From Cherax quadricarinatus (Eukaryota > Arthropoda > Malacostraca > Decapoda > Parastacidae): DNA of 64,000 nt. A program made the translations under genes and the position numbers. Below, one piece after another: positions 45,770 to 55,340 of this stretch. Under the pieces are notes generated by a model. The model did not search any database. It saw only the letters and a program-made list of their open reading frames with translations, and was not told the origin of the DNA. Numbering within the stretch: the stretch's first letter is position 1; each line of letters opens with the position of its first letter. The DNA lies in contig NC_091293.1 of the NCBI RefSeq assembly GCF_038502225.1, positions 2,156,262-2,220,261 on the forward strand. The letters run 5' to 3'.

Positions 45770-47250
45770 CCCACTCAAAATGTCAGCACTGCAATGCTCG
45801 TCAAATTGTTCTCAAGCCACTACAGGAAACACTGGTATGCCAGCAGCACTGCAGAACGTATACAGACATGCTGGGCCCTAGGACAGATAACTGCAGGCTG
45901 CCTTAGCCCATTCTGGCTAGCTTCTAGTGCCACCCTCAAGCTTGCTTGACTGTGCTCGCCAAGCCCGCGCCAACCACCCGGACACCTGCTTGCAGCAGGC
46001 AGGCAGGCACACAGGAGACACTCGCAAGATGAGCGGAGTGCGGCACAGAGGACACGGGCACTCAAGCACCCATGTGGTCTGGCTAAAACCGCCTCTAGAC
46101 CACAAGCAAATAGAGGCGAACGGCTGAGTTTCAAATCGAGGAAGGAGAAGGGACAAGGAAAGGATATTCACCTCGCTAGACACGGGCAATATGGGTGTAG
46201 TGGCCTGCAGGTCGCAGTGCAATTTTCAAGGTCATTCACTGGGCCCACAGTCGTCTCGAGAGTTACCAACCCTGTACTACTTGTTAATGGTACGGCCGGA
46301 ACACTGTAGAACGTTCACAAAGGCATTCTGGGATTCAGAACAGATGTAGCCTTGGCCTTCACTGGCTGGCTTGGAGCGCTGTTTGGCCTGGATCAGCTAA
46401 ACTCGCCCTTATCCCATATGTAGATAATGGCGACGAGTTAAGGGATACCGGTGAATAGGAAAGTCGAGGAAGGGACATTCACCTCACTAGACACACGCAG
46501 TATGGGTGTAAGTGGCATGCGGGTCTTATAGTGCCATTTTCAAGGTCACCCAGCAGACAAGACATTCCTCACTCATTTTAAGCCTACGTAGGTACTGATG
46601 GTAGCACAATGTCCTAAGTCAGCGTAATCCACTCATGCAAATAGTTACAACAAATCTGCAGCACTTGCGGAACTCACATATTCGAGTACCAGCGGGGCAG
46701 CAAAATACACCTCTACACTGCACGTCGTTGATAGAGGCGAACGGCTGAGTTTAAAGGAGGAGAGCTGGGGACACAGGAGAACAGCAGGGGCAACTGAGCA
46801 CGCACATTCGCCTCTCTTCACATAGTCAATATGGGCGAAAGTCTCAGGCAGGTGATGCAGTGCCTCGCTCAAGGTCACAGGCTGAGGCAGACTTCTCAAG
46901 AGTTACCACACACTGCAATACTCGTAGAGATTGTTACTCCAAACTTGCAGAACTTCTAGCACACGTGTCTTGGAGTGAAAGACGAATTTTCAGTGTGTGG
47001 ACACCTGGGTTACCAACTCACGTAGGACTGCACACTCGTCGTTATTCCTCAGGTTGGTAAAGCGATGAGTTGTGAGCATTTTGAGAGGCACGAGTAGCAG
47101 TGGACTAGCAAAATTTGCCTCTACACTCCATGTTGATAGACGCGAAAGGCTGAGGTCAAATGAAAGGCCTGTGAGGGCCTTTGCAAAAAGGAAAACTATT
47201 TCCAGTGTTTGACCAGGTATATCCTTAGTCACAGCTCGCACATAAGAGTT
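45770..47250 (-). repeat. Diverged tandem units in the C3 5' region
   Basis: Phrases recur at spacing of about 310-460 bases: AGAGGCGAACGGCTGAGTTT (46112, 46733, altered at 46425 and 47139), CAATATGGGTGTA-like (46187, 46499, 46828), TTTTCAAGGTCAC-like (46226, 46537, 46868), GAGTTACCA (46259, 46900) and CACTGCAGAACGT-like (45846, 46300). The units are more GC-rich than their surroundings. They sit upstream of ORF1 on the minus strand, where monomer promoters lie in mouse L1. Promoter activity is inference. Confidence 0.6.
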
Positions 47251-47390
47251 CTCACAACACTGAAGCTGTCTTCCAACAGTAGGAGTTTTAATGATGACTT
47301 ATCAGTCGGGAGAAATGGGTAGGCCTGTGAATTAGTAGGTCCAGATCCCCAGCACACGTCTACTCCCCTCAACCACTCAGCCGAGACTGA

Positions 47391-47818
47391 AATCAGATCT
47401 TACTCCTAAATCAATATTATTTCATAGTGACTATCTGTCTATTTAACTTTGTTTACCATTACTTAATTTAGTCCCTTATATATTTTCTCCTTTATTTTAG
47501 CTTTATATAACTACCTTAGTTCATATATTCACAATTGTTAAAATAATCAAGGTGCTATTCTCAGGTGCTAAAGTGTAATAAGTTCACTATTTTGCCGTTA
47601 TATTCCAAAACTCATTTATTTGATTACCACTTCATTGTTCACCACAACTTATATTAGTCCCTTTTATATTGTCTCCTTTATTTTAGCTTTAAAAAAACTA
47701 CCTTAGCTCATTATTTTTACATTTATTAAATAATTCAGGTGCTATTTTTTTTTTTTTAGCTTTAGAATATTTACTTTGTTTTATACTTAATTCTAACTAT
47801 AGATTCACTATAAATCTT
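47391..47818 (+). other. A2/F1 inter-ORF region, second part
   Basis: AT-rich DNA starting with the right target-site duplication of C3. It holds two related stretches, each with TTAGTCCCTTxTATATTxTCTCCTTTATTTTAGC and an ACTACCTTAG(C/T)TCAT block (about 47471 and 47662), so it is internally duplicated. It leads into ORF2 at 47819. Confidence 0.6.
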
Positions 47819-48868
47819 ATGATTACAAGCATTGATCCTGATACCAACCTCTTACTTAATGACTTAAATAAATCAAACAGTTACTGTAATTAATACACAG
47901 CAGAACAAGCAAAGGCACTTCTCAGAGCCAACAACAACATAACTGTCTTTAACTACAATATCAGATCTTTAAGCAAGCATTACGATGACCTCATAGCATT
48001 ACTAAATTCCTTGCATGCCAATATGTCCATCATTACACTAACTGAAACCTGGCTAAAGCCTGATACTACTGATGTCTATGCCATTCCTGGTTACCCAGCC
48101 ATACACAACTGTAGGCCAGATCAACAAGGGGGTGGCACAGCTATATACTACTCAGACCAACTAGAATGTATCACTAATACTTGCACAAGTGATGAACATG
48201 GGGAATATATAATAGCTAAATTCATCTCCAAATACCTACAAAAACCTCTCACATTGATAAACATCTACAGAGTTCCACAGTCAAACATTAGCCAATTTAG
48301 TCAAAACCTAGGTAGTATGATAACTGATGCACGCATGAACAAAGATCACTTACTACTCTCAGGAGACCTCAATATAAATCTCCTGCAAGACCAAGACCCA
48401 CACGTTACTGAATTCACAAACACAATGAGTAACTGCATGTTGCTACCAACAGTAACAAAACCTACAAGAGTTACAGAGACTAGTGTTTCCCTACTTGACC
48501 ACATCTGGAGCAACACCATATCCCCTTTAAGATCAGGCATAATCACAGATAATACCACAGACCACTACCCTACTTTCCTCATAACAACTCTTGGTAAATT
48601 TCCCCAAGACACTACTAAAGTCACCTTCAGACTTCATAATGAGGCAGCCATTAATAACTTCACAACAGCAGTAACAAGCATTGACTGGCACACTGAGCTA
48701 GAAATCTATACAGATATTGATGAATGTATTAATAATTTTCTAAAAAAGACCCAATACCTCTATAACCAGCACTGTCCTAAAAAAACTAAACAGATGACAG
48801 CTAAGAGACTGAGCAGTCCCTGGCTAACACCCAGCATTCTCAAATCCATAAATACAAAACACCTATAA
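47819..48868 (+). pseudogene. F1 ORF2, APE endonuclease domain
   Basis: ATG at 47819 starts MITSIDPDTNLLLNDL; an in-frame TAA lies at 47891-47893, then the same frame is open to 48868. APE motifs: VFNYNIRSLSKHYDDL, IITLTETWLKPDT, GGGTAIYYSD, LLLSGDLNINLL, TRVTETSVSLLDHIWSN, NTTDHYPTFL. The last residues (SPWLTPSILKSINTKHL) are the linker before RT. The enzyme would nick target DNA. RT is missing because the element is cut near 48890, before D2. Confidence 0.8.
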
Positions 48869-48890
48869 AAAAAAATCCGTACAGAATGGG

Positions 48891-49002
48891 ACATTGTTCG
48901 CATCGCTCTTGGGCCATGCGGACAGGCTGCGCAGTAGCTCCCGAATCATCTGGCTTTCTGCGCAGTTTTCATAATCGTCTCTCAACTCTTGAGTAGAGTA
49001 AG
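48891..49002. other. Short junction DNA
   Basis: About 110 bases between the F1 end and the D2 tail, with no recognised element. GCGCAGTAGCTCCC and TGCGCAGTTTTC are GC-richer than the flanks. Confidence 0.4.
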
Positions 49003-49230
49003 TATAGTAAGTAAGTAAGTAAGTAAATTTATTCAGGTATACACAATACAGTTACATAGAATTATCATACATAGCAGCATATGTGTAGAGAACCTAGGAT
49101 AACCCAAAAAAGTCAGACAGAGTGACTTATTTCCATTGGGGTCCTTTTACCTTATTATTATAATATAAAGGTTATAATATTTTCTTATTATTCTATAATG
49201 AAGATAACATCTTATTATCATACTAAAAAG

Positions 49231-49338
49231 ACTATCTACTACCCGAGGGTCATTAAGACTATCTACAATACGAGGGTCATTAAGACTATCTACTACCCAA
49301 GGGTCATTACGACTATCTACAATACGAGGGTCATTACT
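49231..49338 (-). repeat. 27-bp unit, four copies, alternating types
   Basis: Plus-strand unit ACTATCTAC followed by TACCC or AATACG, then AGGGTCATTA. Copies 1 and 3 are of one type and 2 and 4 of the other, so a 54-bp dimer was duplicated. D1 has one copy at the same place (near 23580-23612). Confidence 0.9.
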
Positions 49339-49448
49339 AGGGATAAGGTAAAATTTACACGTATTTTAGCTAAAAAATAGAAAATCATTCCCCTCCCTTT
49401 CTGTTGCTTCATTCATCAGACACTTTTTGGCAGTCTTCTTGAACTGGT

Positions 49449-52400
49449 TCAAGCTATGACATTTGTGGGTAGTCTGTTCCATTCCTTTATTGCTGTACAA
49501 TAAAAGGTGTTTGAAGCCTGGCCACTGACTGTGGGTACTACAAAGTTGTGCTCTCTCCCCCTAGTACTATGATTGCTTTGGTTCCCAACCTTGACAAAAT
49601 TGACAGCAAGATATTCTGGACACTGTTCGTGAGCAATTTTATAAACATGATTTAGCTTCAGTTGTTTTACTCTGTCTTCAACATTCAGCATATCCAACTG
49701 CTGTAATTCATCCTGGCCTACATGTTCTCTTGGTCCCAGCCCCAGGATGAATCTTACGATTTTGTTCTGGGTGATTTGCAGTCTATCTTTCAGTTTTTTT
49801 GTCAAGGCAGAGTACCAAGAAGAGCAAGCGTAATCCATATGGCATTGTATAAGGGCTAGACATAGGGTCCTGCGAGCCTCAGTAGGTAGACACTGTGCTT
49901 GTCTATACAGGAACTTCAGCCTGGCATTCGCTTTCTTTACTACACTGTTCCCTATCAATTCTCCTGACATGCATGGGTCAAAGGGGATTCCCAGATATTT
50001 AACTGATGAAACCAAAGTGATGGACTCCCCATTACACTGAACATTAAAATTATTTACCCTTCTCAGTTTATGTTTCGTTCCAAAGAGAATGGCTTCAGTT
50101 TTCCCTAGGTGTAATGATAGTTTGTTGTCTACTAACCATTTGCTGCAGGACTCCAGTTCCAGTGTTAAAACATTAGCAATATCTTGTGGGTCTTTACCTG
50201 TCACTAACAGAGCACTGTCATCTGCATACAGTAGGAGTTTGCACTTGACACTGATAGGCATATCATTGACATAACATAAGAATAGTAAGGGACCCAGAAT
50301 ACTACCTTGGGGAACTCCACATGTTATCGGCAGGGGTTCTGATTCCGTTTTGTTGATTTTGACTATTTGTCTCCTGTTGCTAAGGTAGGACTTAAACCAG
50401 TCTACAGAACCTATACCGATAGCTTGGAGTTTATTACATAATATATTGTGGTTGACAGTATCGAAGGCCTTTTGCAGGTCTAAGGTTACCATACCTATGA
50501 GGTTCCCTTTTGACATTTCAGTTCTCAGGTAATCCATCAGATTAATAAGGGAGGTATCGGTTGAGTATGATCTTCTAAAGCCCGATTGATAGCTATGGAG
50601 AATGCTGTTGTCATTAAGGTACTTAACTACTTGAGAATGCACCGCCCTCTCCAGAATTTTAGATATTATACTGAGTATACTAACAGGTCTATAGTTGCTT
50701 ACATCAGACCTATTATTTTTCTTGAAGATAGTAACTCTGGCCTCCTTGAACCCCTCCGGTACGGTATTAGTGGTGATTGATAGATTTATTATGTGAGCAA
50801 TAGGGATTGACAGTTCAAAAGCACCATCTTTTAGGAACTTAGACGGGATGTTATCAGGGCCTGTGCTCTTAGTTGGGTTTAACCTGCTTAGTTCTTTTTG
50901 AATGAAGTCATGAGATACACTTACTAGTTGACAACTGTTTGGGGTTACCCCTTTATTGGTATAGTATGTTTGAAACTTATCAGAGTCTGTGTTAAAGGTA
51001 TTTGATGCAGCTGGTAGTTTACTTACTAGTGTTGATGCAACAGATGTGTAGTAGGAATTAAAGCAATTTGCCACCTTAGATGTTTCGTGGCATGCCTCAT
51101 TATCGATAGTGAGTACTATGTTAGACCTATCTACTGGCTTATGGCTATACCCCAACTGTTTTAGTTGTTGCCAGAGCTTTCTGGGGTTATGCTTATATTC
51201 TTCAATTTTTGAGCAATAGTGCTTTGCCTTTGCTCCTTTTATAAGCCTCTGTACTCTGTTCCTCACCCTTTGGAATTCATTTAGTGCTGCAATATCCTGT
51301 CTGTTTGCTTTAAATCTTTTTAGCAGCTGGTCTCTGAATTTCATATTATCTAATATCTCAGTAGTCATCCAGGGTTCAGTTCTTCGTTTAATCCTAACCT
51401 CTTTAACTGGTGCAATATTATTAAGAATGGTAGTGAACATTGTTTTGAATTTTTCCCAGGCATCGTTTACGTCCGTGCAACTTGTTATCTCTGTCCAGTC
51501 ACAATTGTGTAGCCTATTTACCAGTGTTTCTTTACTGTAGTTTCTAGTTGACCTCATTTTTATTGTCCTGTGTAGGCCTATCCTATCCCTAGTGATTTTC
51601 CTGGTGCAGTAAATGATGAAATGATCACTAAGACCTGTGGTAATGACGCCTGACTGACTAATGTTCTCAGCGCGGTTGCAAAGTATGTGGTCAATTAGGG
51701 TGGCTGAGAACTGTGTGATCCGGGTTGGTTTATTAATTAGTTGGGTGTAGCTATTTAATCCTAGAATTTGCTTATACCTTTTGCATAGCCCGTTATTTTG
51801 TTGCTGAAAACAGATATTGAAGTCGCCCAGTATTATTGTTTCGCAATTGCTTTCAACTCCGGACAAGACTCTGGAAAAGTCTTCTAAGAACTGGTCCTGG
51901 GTAGGAGGGCGGTAACTAGTTCCTATTAAGATGGGTTTGGTCTTGGGAAGCAGCACTTCAAACCATAGAATCTCCAGTTTATTGTTATTTAAATCAGGTC
52001 TTGGGTTGTAAGCTAAGTCATTTCTAATGTAGGCACATACTCCACCGCCCTTTCTGTTCCTATCTAATCGTTTTATATTGTAACCTTCTATTTTGACCTC
52101 GTCGTCAGTCACCGTATCATCCAACCAAGATTCAGAGATGGTTATAACTGCCACCCTAATTTTGTTAGCTAGAATCCTAATCTCTGCCAATTTAGGAAGA
52201 AGTGATCTTGCATTGACATGAATAAAGTGAAGGCCTGTTTTCATAAAACAATCATAATCATCAATATATGGCAATGGGTCATTTGTATTAAAATTAGGTA
52301 AATCAATGTCATCACTGTTAAAGGGTAACTGTGCCAAAGTGCATTTGTTACACACAAAATGAATTCTGGCACCGTTGCTATAATTGTACATACATCCATC

Positions 52401-52901
52401 ATGCACCCACCCCTTACACATTTTACATAAGGTGCCTTTTCTGTTTTTCATGCGTACTTTAGTACAGTGTATGCATCTGTTTGGTAGTGTTTGAGATAAT
52501 AATGGCTGTATTGTCTCACATTGACCTATGTATGCATTACATATGGAGTTAAGGTTATCATCCCTAGCTACTAGACCGTCATTATTGCCGTCATTTATCT
52601 GTCTGTTTTGCCTCTGCACAATAGTTTGAGGTCCTGGATTAATTTGGATATCACCACTTAAGAGCGCTACAATAAGAGCTGTGTGCCATTGTTTTTGTTT
52701 GGGTATGCGGTGTTGCCATACCTTGCGGCGATAGTGAGGTTTACTTTTTTGGTAGGATGGCAACTGTTGGGCTTTTACTGTCCAGGGCGCTGTTACTCCA
52801 TTCACCTTTTCCAACCCCCATGACTGATTTCTTTCTTCATGGAATTGAAGAAGAAATATAAATATAATTATGGCAGCCTGTACCCCTCTAATGCCTGCCA
52901 T
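49449..52901 (-). CDS. D2 polyprotein: 2A-like motif, PHD-like finger, APE endonuclease, RT
   Basis: An open frame of 1,150 residues. Residues 9-20 are hydrophobic (AAIIIFIFLLQF). At 76-91 is LIVALLSGDIQINPGP, close to the viral-type 2A consensus (DxExNPGP, with Gln for Glu), predicting ribosome skipping before Pro91. A Cys4-His-Cys3 PHD-like finger spans 143-187 (CIHC, CKMC, H167, C170, CNKC). APE from about 223: FIHVNARSLLPKL, ISESWLDDTV, IILGDFNICF, DHILCNRAENI, LSDHFIIY. RT: PTKSTGPDNIPSKFL, LDLQKAFDTVNHNIL, CGVPQGSILGPLLFL, YADD. Against D1 a small deletion near the end (after NRLPTNV) removes about 25 residues. The clade is CR1-like. A 2A motif here is known from several animal LINEs. 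Confidence 0.85.
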   Translation of the reverse strand: MAGIRGVQAAIIIFIFLLQFHEERNQSWGLEKVNGVTAPWTVKAQQLPSYQKSKPHYRRKVWQHRIPKQKQWHTALIVALLSGDIQINPGPQTIVQRQNRQINDGNNDGLVARDDNLNSICNAYIGQCETIQPLLSQTLPNRCIHCTKVRMKNRKGTLCKMCKGWVHDGCMYNYSNGARIHFVCNKCTLAQLPFNSDDIDLPNFNTNDPLPYIDDYDCFMKTGLHFIHVNARSLLPKLAEIRILANKIRVAVITISESWLDDTVTDDEVKIEGYNIKRLDRNRKGGGVCAYIRNDLAYNPRPDLNNNKLEILWFEVLLPKTKPILIGTSYRPPTQDQFLEDFSRVLSGVESNCETIILGDFNICFQQQNNGLCKRYKQILGLNSYTQLINKPTRITQFSATLIDHILCNRAENISQSGVITTGLSDHFIIYCTRKITRDRIGLHRTIKMRSTRNYSKETLVNRLHNCDWTEITSCTDVNDAWEKFKTMFTTILNNIAPVKEVRIKRRTEPWMTTEILDNMKFRDQLLKRFKANRQDIAALNEFQRVRNRVQRLIKGAKAKHYCSKIEEYKHNPRKLWQQLKQLGYSHKPVDRSNIVLTIDNEACHETSKVANCFNSYYTSVASTLVSKLPAASNTFNTDSDKFQTYYTNKGVTPNSCQLVSVSHDFIQKELSRLNPTKSTGPDNIPSKFLKDGAFELSIPIAHIINLSITTNTVPEGFKEARVTIFKKNNRSDVSNYRPVSILSIISKILERAVHSQVVKYLNDNSILHSYQSGFRRSYSTDTSLINLMDYLRTEMSKGNLIGMVTLDLQKAFDTVNHNILCNKLQAIGIGSVDWFKSYLSNRRQIVKINKTESEPLPITCGVPQGSILGPLLFLCYVNDMPISVKCKLLLYADDSALLVTGKDPQDIANVLTLELESCSKWLVDNKLSLHLGKTEAILFGTKHKLRRVNNFNVQCNGESITLVSSVKYLGIPFDPCMSGELIGNSVVKKANARLKFLYRQAQCLPTEARRTLCLALIQCHMDYACSSWYSALTKKLKDRLQITQNKIVRFILGLGPREHVGQDELQQLDMLNVEDRVKQLKLNHVYKIAHEQCPEYLAVNFVKVGNQSNHSTRGREHNFVVPTVSGQASNTFYCTAIKEWNRLPTNVIA

Positions 52902-53150
52902 TTTCGCTCTTCGCTCTTTTACTCATATACAATAATATTTATTTCTCTTTTCCAGTCCCTAGTACACTTAGTATCTGCTTTAATCACACTGAATTACTAG
53001 TAAAATTTCCTCTTCAAAACCCTCTTCACTGCTCACTTTTCCCTTAACTTCACAACACCCTTACATTTAACCCCTTATTCACCCTCCCCTACCCACCTCA
53101 CTTCACAGTCTGGCTTCACCAATTAACTTCTAACTCCTTTCCATTCTGGT
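52902..53150 (-). promoter_or_regulatory. D2 5' UTR
   Basis: A purine-rich (minus strand) leader before the D2 ATG, without coding signs. LINEs of this type carry an internal promoter here; no motif in the sequence demonstrates it. Confidence 0.4.
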
Positions 53151-53221
53151 AGACCAGAAAGGAGAGGACGTACTTGGAACTGCGCTCTGACCCCTGGTGG
53201 CAGGTGACAGTTTTTTTCATC

Positions 53222-54473
53222 ATGGCGGAGAGTGGCCGCAGATGCGTGAACACTATCTGTTTGGAATTAGTGAGGGCTTGCTTACTGCCCAGAATACCAA
53301 CATGTTGCTGACGGCGATATTGCCGGATATGTACGGTATCGCTAATGAAGATCTTTATGGAGTCTCACTGAATGGTGTGGCACGCATTTTCGTCAAGTTC
53401 CGGCTGAGCAGTACATATGACAACATGGTGGCCAAGTATCAGGATGTGGTTAAGATGGTTACCCCTGGCGTTAGTGTCCGTGTTCTTGATGTATCAAGAT
53501 TCTACACCTGGGTCAAGGTGCGTAATGTACCTTTCGAGGCGGATGAAAGTGATTTACGGCAGGTGTTTGGACGATATGGGATGATCCACATGGCGACATT
53601 GGGACGTTGGCGGGATGGGCCACTAGTTGGCATCCCTGAAGGGACGTTTTCCCTGAAAATGTCCCTAAGGCATCCTATTCCATCTTACGTGGGAATGAAG
53701 GACTTCTGGACTCAGGTGTATGTAACATACTCAGGTCAGAGGCGTACGTGCCGTGTGTGTGGGGCGTACGACCACATAGCGCCGACTTGTCCAACGAGAC
53801 GTGTGAAACCTGAAGCTGAGGCGGGATCTGATGGTACTACGAGCCAACTGACGTATGCAATGGCAACGCAACATAAGCCTTTGTCATGGGAGGAGTGGAG
53901 TGTGGAGGTGGAGAGGGAGAGGGAGGAGGCGTCGTCGCCTGAGTGTGTGACACTCACTGGACTTGACGAGGACGTAGGCTTGGTGTCGGCGAAGAGTGGT
54001 GAGGAGTCTGCAAATGCACACCATGTTTTGGAAGCTACAATTCAGGAGGCCCTGGACGGCTTACTGGATGTTTCGGTCAATGCTGGCTTGGATGATGTGA
54101 GTGTAGAGGCTGAGGTGGGTGGCCTCAATGAGAAGGTTGTGAGTGATGAGGGGCGGGTCCAGAGTGTGGCAGTGGAGGTCCACAGGGAAGATGTCCAGGA
54201 GGAGGTGAAACGTGAGAAGCGTGGCTCTCGCTAGAGGACGGCTGTCATTTCTGACAGTGAGGATGTTTTGACGCCTGGGCAAAGGACGGGGAAGAAAACC
54301 TGGCATGATCCAATGCCTAGAGAGAAAGGTGGTTTAAAGAATGTAGAGCGTGAGCAAGGTGAAGGGGATGGGAAGTGTGGGGGGCAGGGTGGGGTTTCTC
54401 GCCAGGGTTCTAAGTGTGTTAGGGTGTCTAAGGAAAAGCCCTCATTACGGCCTTCAGGTGTCTTACTTTAAAT
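53222..54473 (+). pseudogene. E3 ORF1
   Basis: ATG at 53222 starts MAESGRRCVNTICLELVRA, matching E1 and E2 N-termini. A frameshift near 53285 moves the reading to NTNMLLTAILPDMYGIANED, then LYGVSLNGVARIFVKF, YTWVKVRNVPFEADESDL, GTFSLKMSLRHPIPSYV and a CRVCGAYDHIAPTC knuckle. TAG at 54232-54234 interrupts just before the conserved SDSEDVLTPGQR; the same frame then runs to TAA near 54471. The ORF1-ORF2 overlap ATGA of E1/E2 is changed to CTTA here. Confidence 0.85.
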
Positions 54474-54809
54474 GTTAATGGGTTGAAGGCAGTGGGCAAA
54501 TGTAAAGTTCTGGAGGGTTATTTGAGGAGATATGTGCCAGACCTTGTGTTCTTGCAGGAGCATAATTATAAATATTTAGGTGAATTGTCAATTACCGGAT
54601 ATGACGTGTACATGGGTTGCTCTACATGACTGAAAGGTGGTGTGGAGCTATTAATTAAGGAAGCCAGCTCGTTTCTTTTGCATAGGTGTGAGGTAGGGGA
54701 GTAGGGGTGGGTGGTTAGGGTCGAGGGTATGTGGGGAGGGGTCCGGGTGAGTTTCATTGGGGTGTATGGGCCGGCGGAAGGGGATATGGGTGTTAAAAAT
54801 AGATTCTTT
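54464..54809 (+). pseudogene. E3 ORF2, start of the APE domain
   Basis: Frame reads LNVNGLKAVGKCKVLEGYL, DLVFLQEHNYKY, GVELLIKEASSFLLHRC and VSFIGVYGPAEGDMGVKNRF, with TGA and TAG stops at about 54630 and 54700. The start codon of ORF2 is lost. The piece ends at the B3 junction (54810). Confidence 0.8.
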
Positions 54810-55340
54810 ACCTGGAGTTTACCTGGAGAGAGTTCTGGGGGTCAACGCCCCCGCGGCCCGGTCTGTGACCAGGCCTCCTGGTGGATCAGAGCCTGATCAA
54901 CCAGGCTGTTACTGCTGGCTGCATGCAAACCAACGTACGAGCCACAGCCCAGCTGGTCAGGAACCGACTTTAGGTGCTTGTCCAGTGCCAGCTTGAAGAC
55001 TGCCAGGGGTCTGTTGGTAATCCCGCTTATGTATGCTGGGAGGCAGTTGAACAGTCTCGGGCCCCTGACACTTATTGTATGGTCTCTTAACGTGCTAGTG
55101 ACACCCCTGCTTTTCATTGGGGGGATGTTGCATCGTCTGCCAAGTCTTTTGCTTTCATAGTGAGTGATTTTCGTGTGCAAGTTCGGTACTAGTCCCTCTA
55201 GGATTTTCCAGGTGTATATAATCATGTATTTCTCCCTCCTGCGTTCCAGGGAATACAGGTTTAGGAACCTCAAGCGCTCCCAGTAATTGAGGTGTTTTAT
55301 CTCCGTTATGCGCGCTGTGAAAGTTCTCTGTACATTTTCT
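54810..55340 (-). mobile_element. LINE B3, 3' end fragment
   Basis: Minus-strand fragment covering the last 150 residues of B (VQRTFTARI..., LRFLNLYSLERRREKY, HISGITNRPLAVF-type block) and the TCCAGGTAAAC double tail (54810-54833). It ends at the word GTACATTTTCTA, where B2's 3' tail begins (55341), giving two B ends in head-to-tail order. Confidence 0.85.
54842..55339 (-). pseudogene. B3 RT C-terminal fragment
   Basis: An open minus-strand frame: YWERLRFLNLYSLERRREKY, YTWKILEGLVPNLHTKI, STLRDHTISVRGPRLFNCL, AVFKLALDKHLKSVPDQLG, and the decoded 3' end ALIHQEAWSQTGPRGR. It carries about 3% differences from B2 and no RT catalytic part. Confidence 0.85.

Larger units (their letters stand above)
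34924..47390 (-). mobile_element. LINE C3 (I-like), near full length, with nested F2, G and B4
   Basis: Reading on the minus strand: long 5' region (47390-44078), ORF1 (44077-42641), ORF2 (42516-35086, interrupted), 3' UTR and tail ATCTAATCT. AAATCAGATCT borders it at 34913-34923 and at about 47391-47401, an 11-bp target-site duplication. ORF2 matches C2 almost base for base. F2 (36019-38025) and G (38055-39832) sit in the linker before RNase H; the 29 bases between them (38026-38054) are C3 sequence. Confidence 0.8.
25395..48890 (+). mobile_element. LINE A2/F1 with nested E2, C3 and smaller inserts
   Basis: Parts in order: 5' region with D3, minisatellite (25919-27812), ORF1 halves (27832-28412, 33690-33917), AT-rich inter-ORF region (33918-34923 and 47391-47818, with C3 between) and the endonuclease part of ORF2 (47819-48868). 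Joining A and F rests on continuity across C3: AAATCAGATCT lies on both sides of it. ORF2 is cut soon after the endonuclease. The exact ends are not resolved. Confidence 0.55.
49003..53150 (-). mobile_element. LINE D2, nearly complete
   Basis: Minus-strand element: 5' UTR (about 53150-52902), one long ORF (52901-49449), a 3' UTR with a 27-bp tandem repeat (49231-49338) and the shared SINE module (49094-49146), and an (ACTT)n tail at 49003-49025. The 5' edge against E3 is not exact. It is the best-preserved LINE in the window. Confidence 0.8.
53150..54809 (+). mobile_element. LINE E3 (Tx1/L1-like), 3' part lost
   Basis: It has a leader, ORF1 (53222-54473) and the start of ORF2 (to 54809), where the B3 tail begins (ACCTGGAGTTTACC). 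No E sequence resumes after B3-B2 at 59545, so the remainder was lost or lies elsewhere. It is the most diverged of the three E copies. Confidence 0.75.

Noticed and set aside
45820..46222. Overlapping open frames on both strands in the C3 leader
   Set aside because: No recognisable domains; they lie in the diverged tandem units and have no conserved frame between units.
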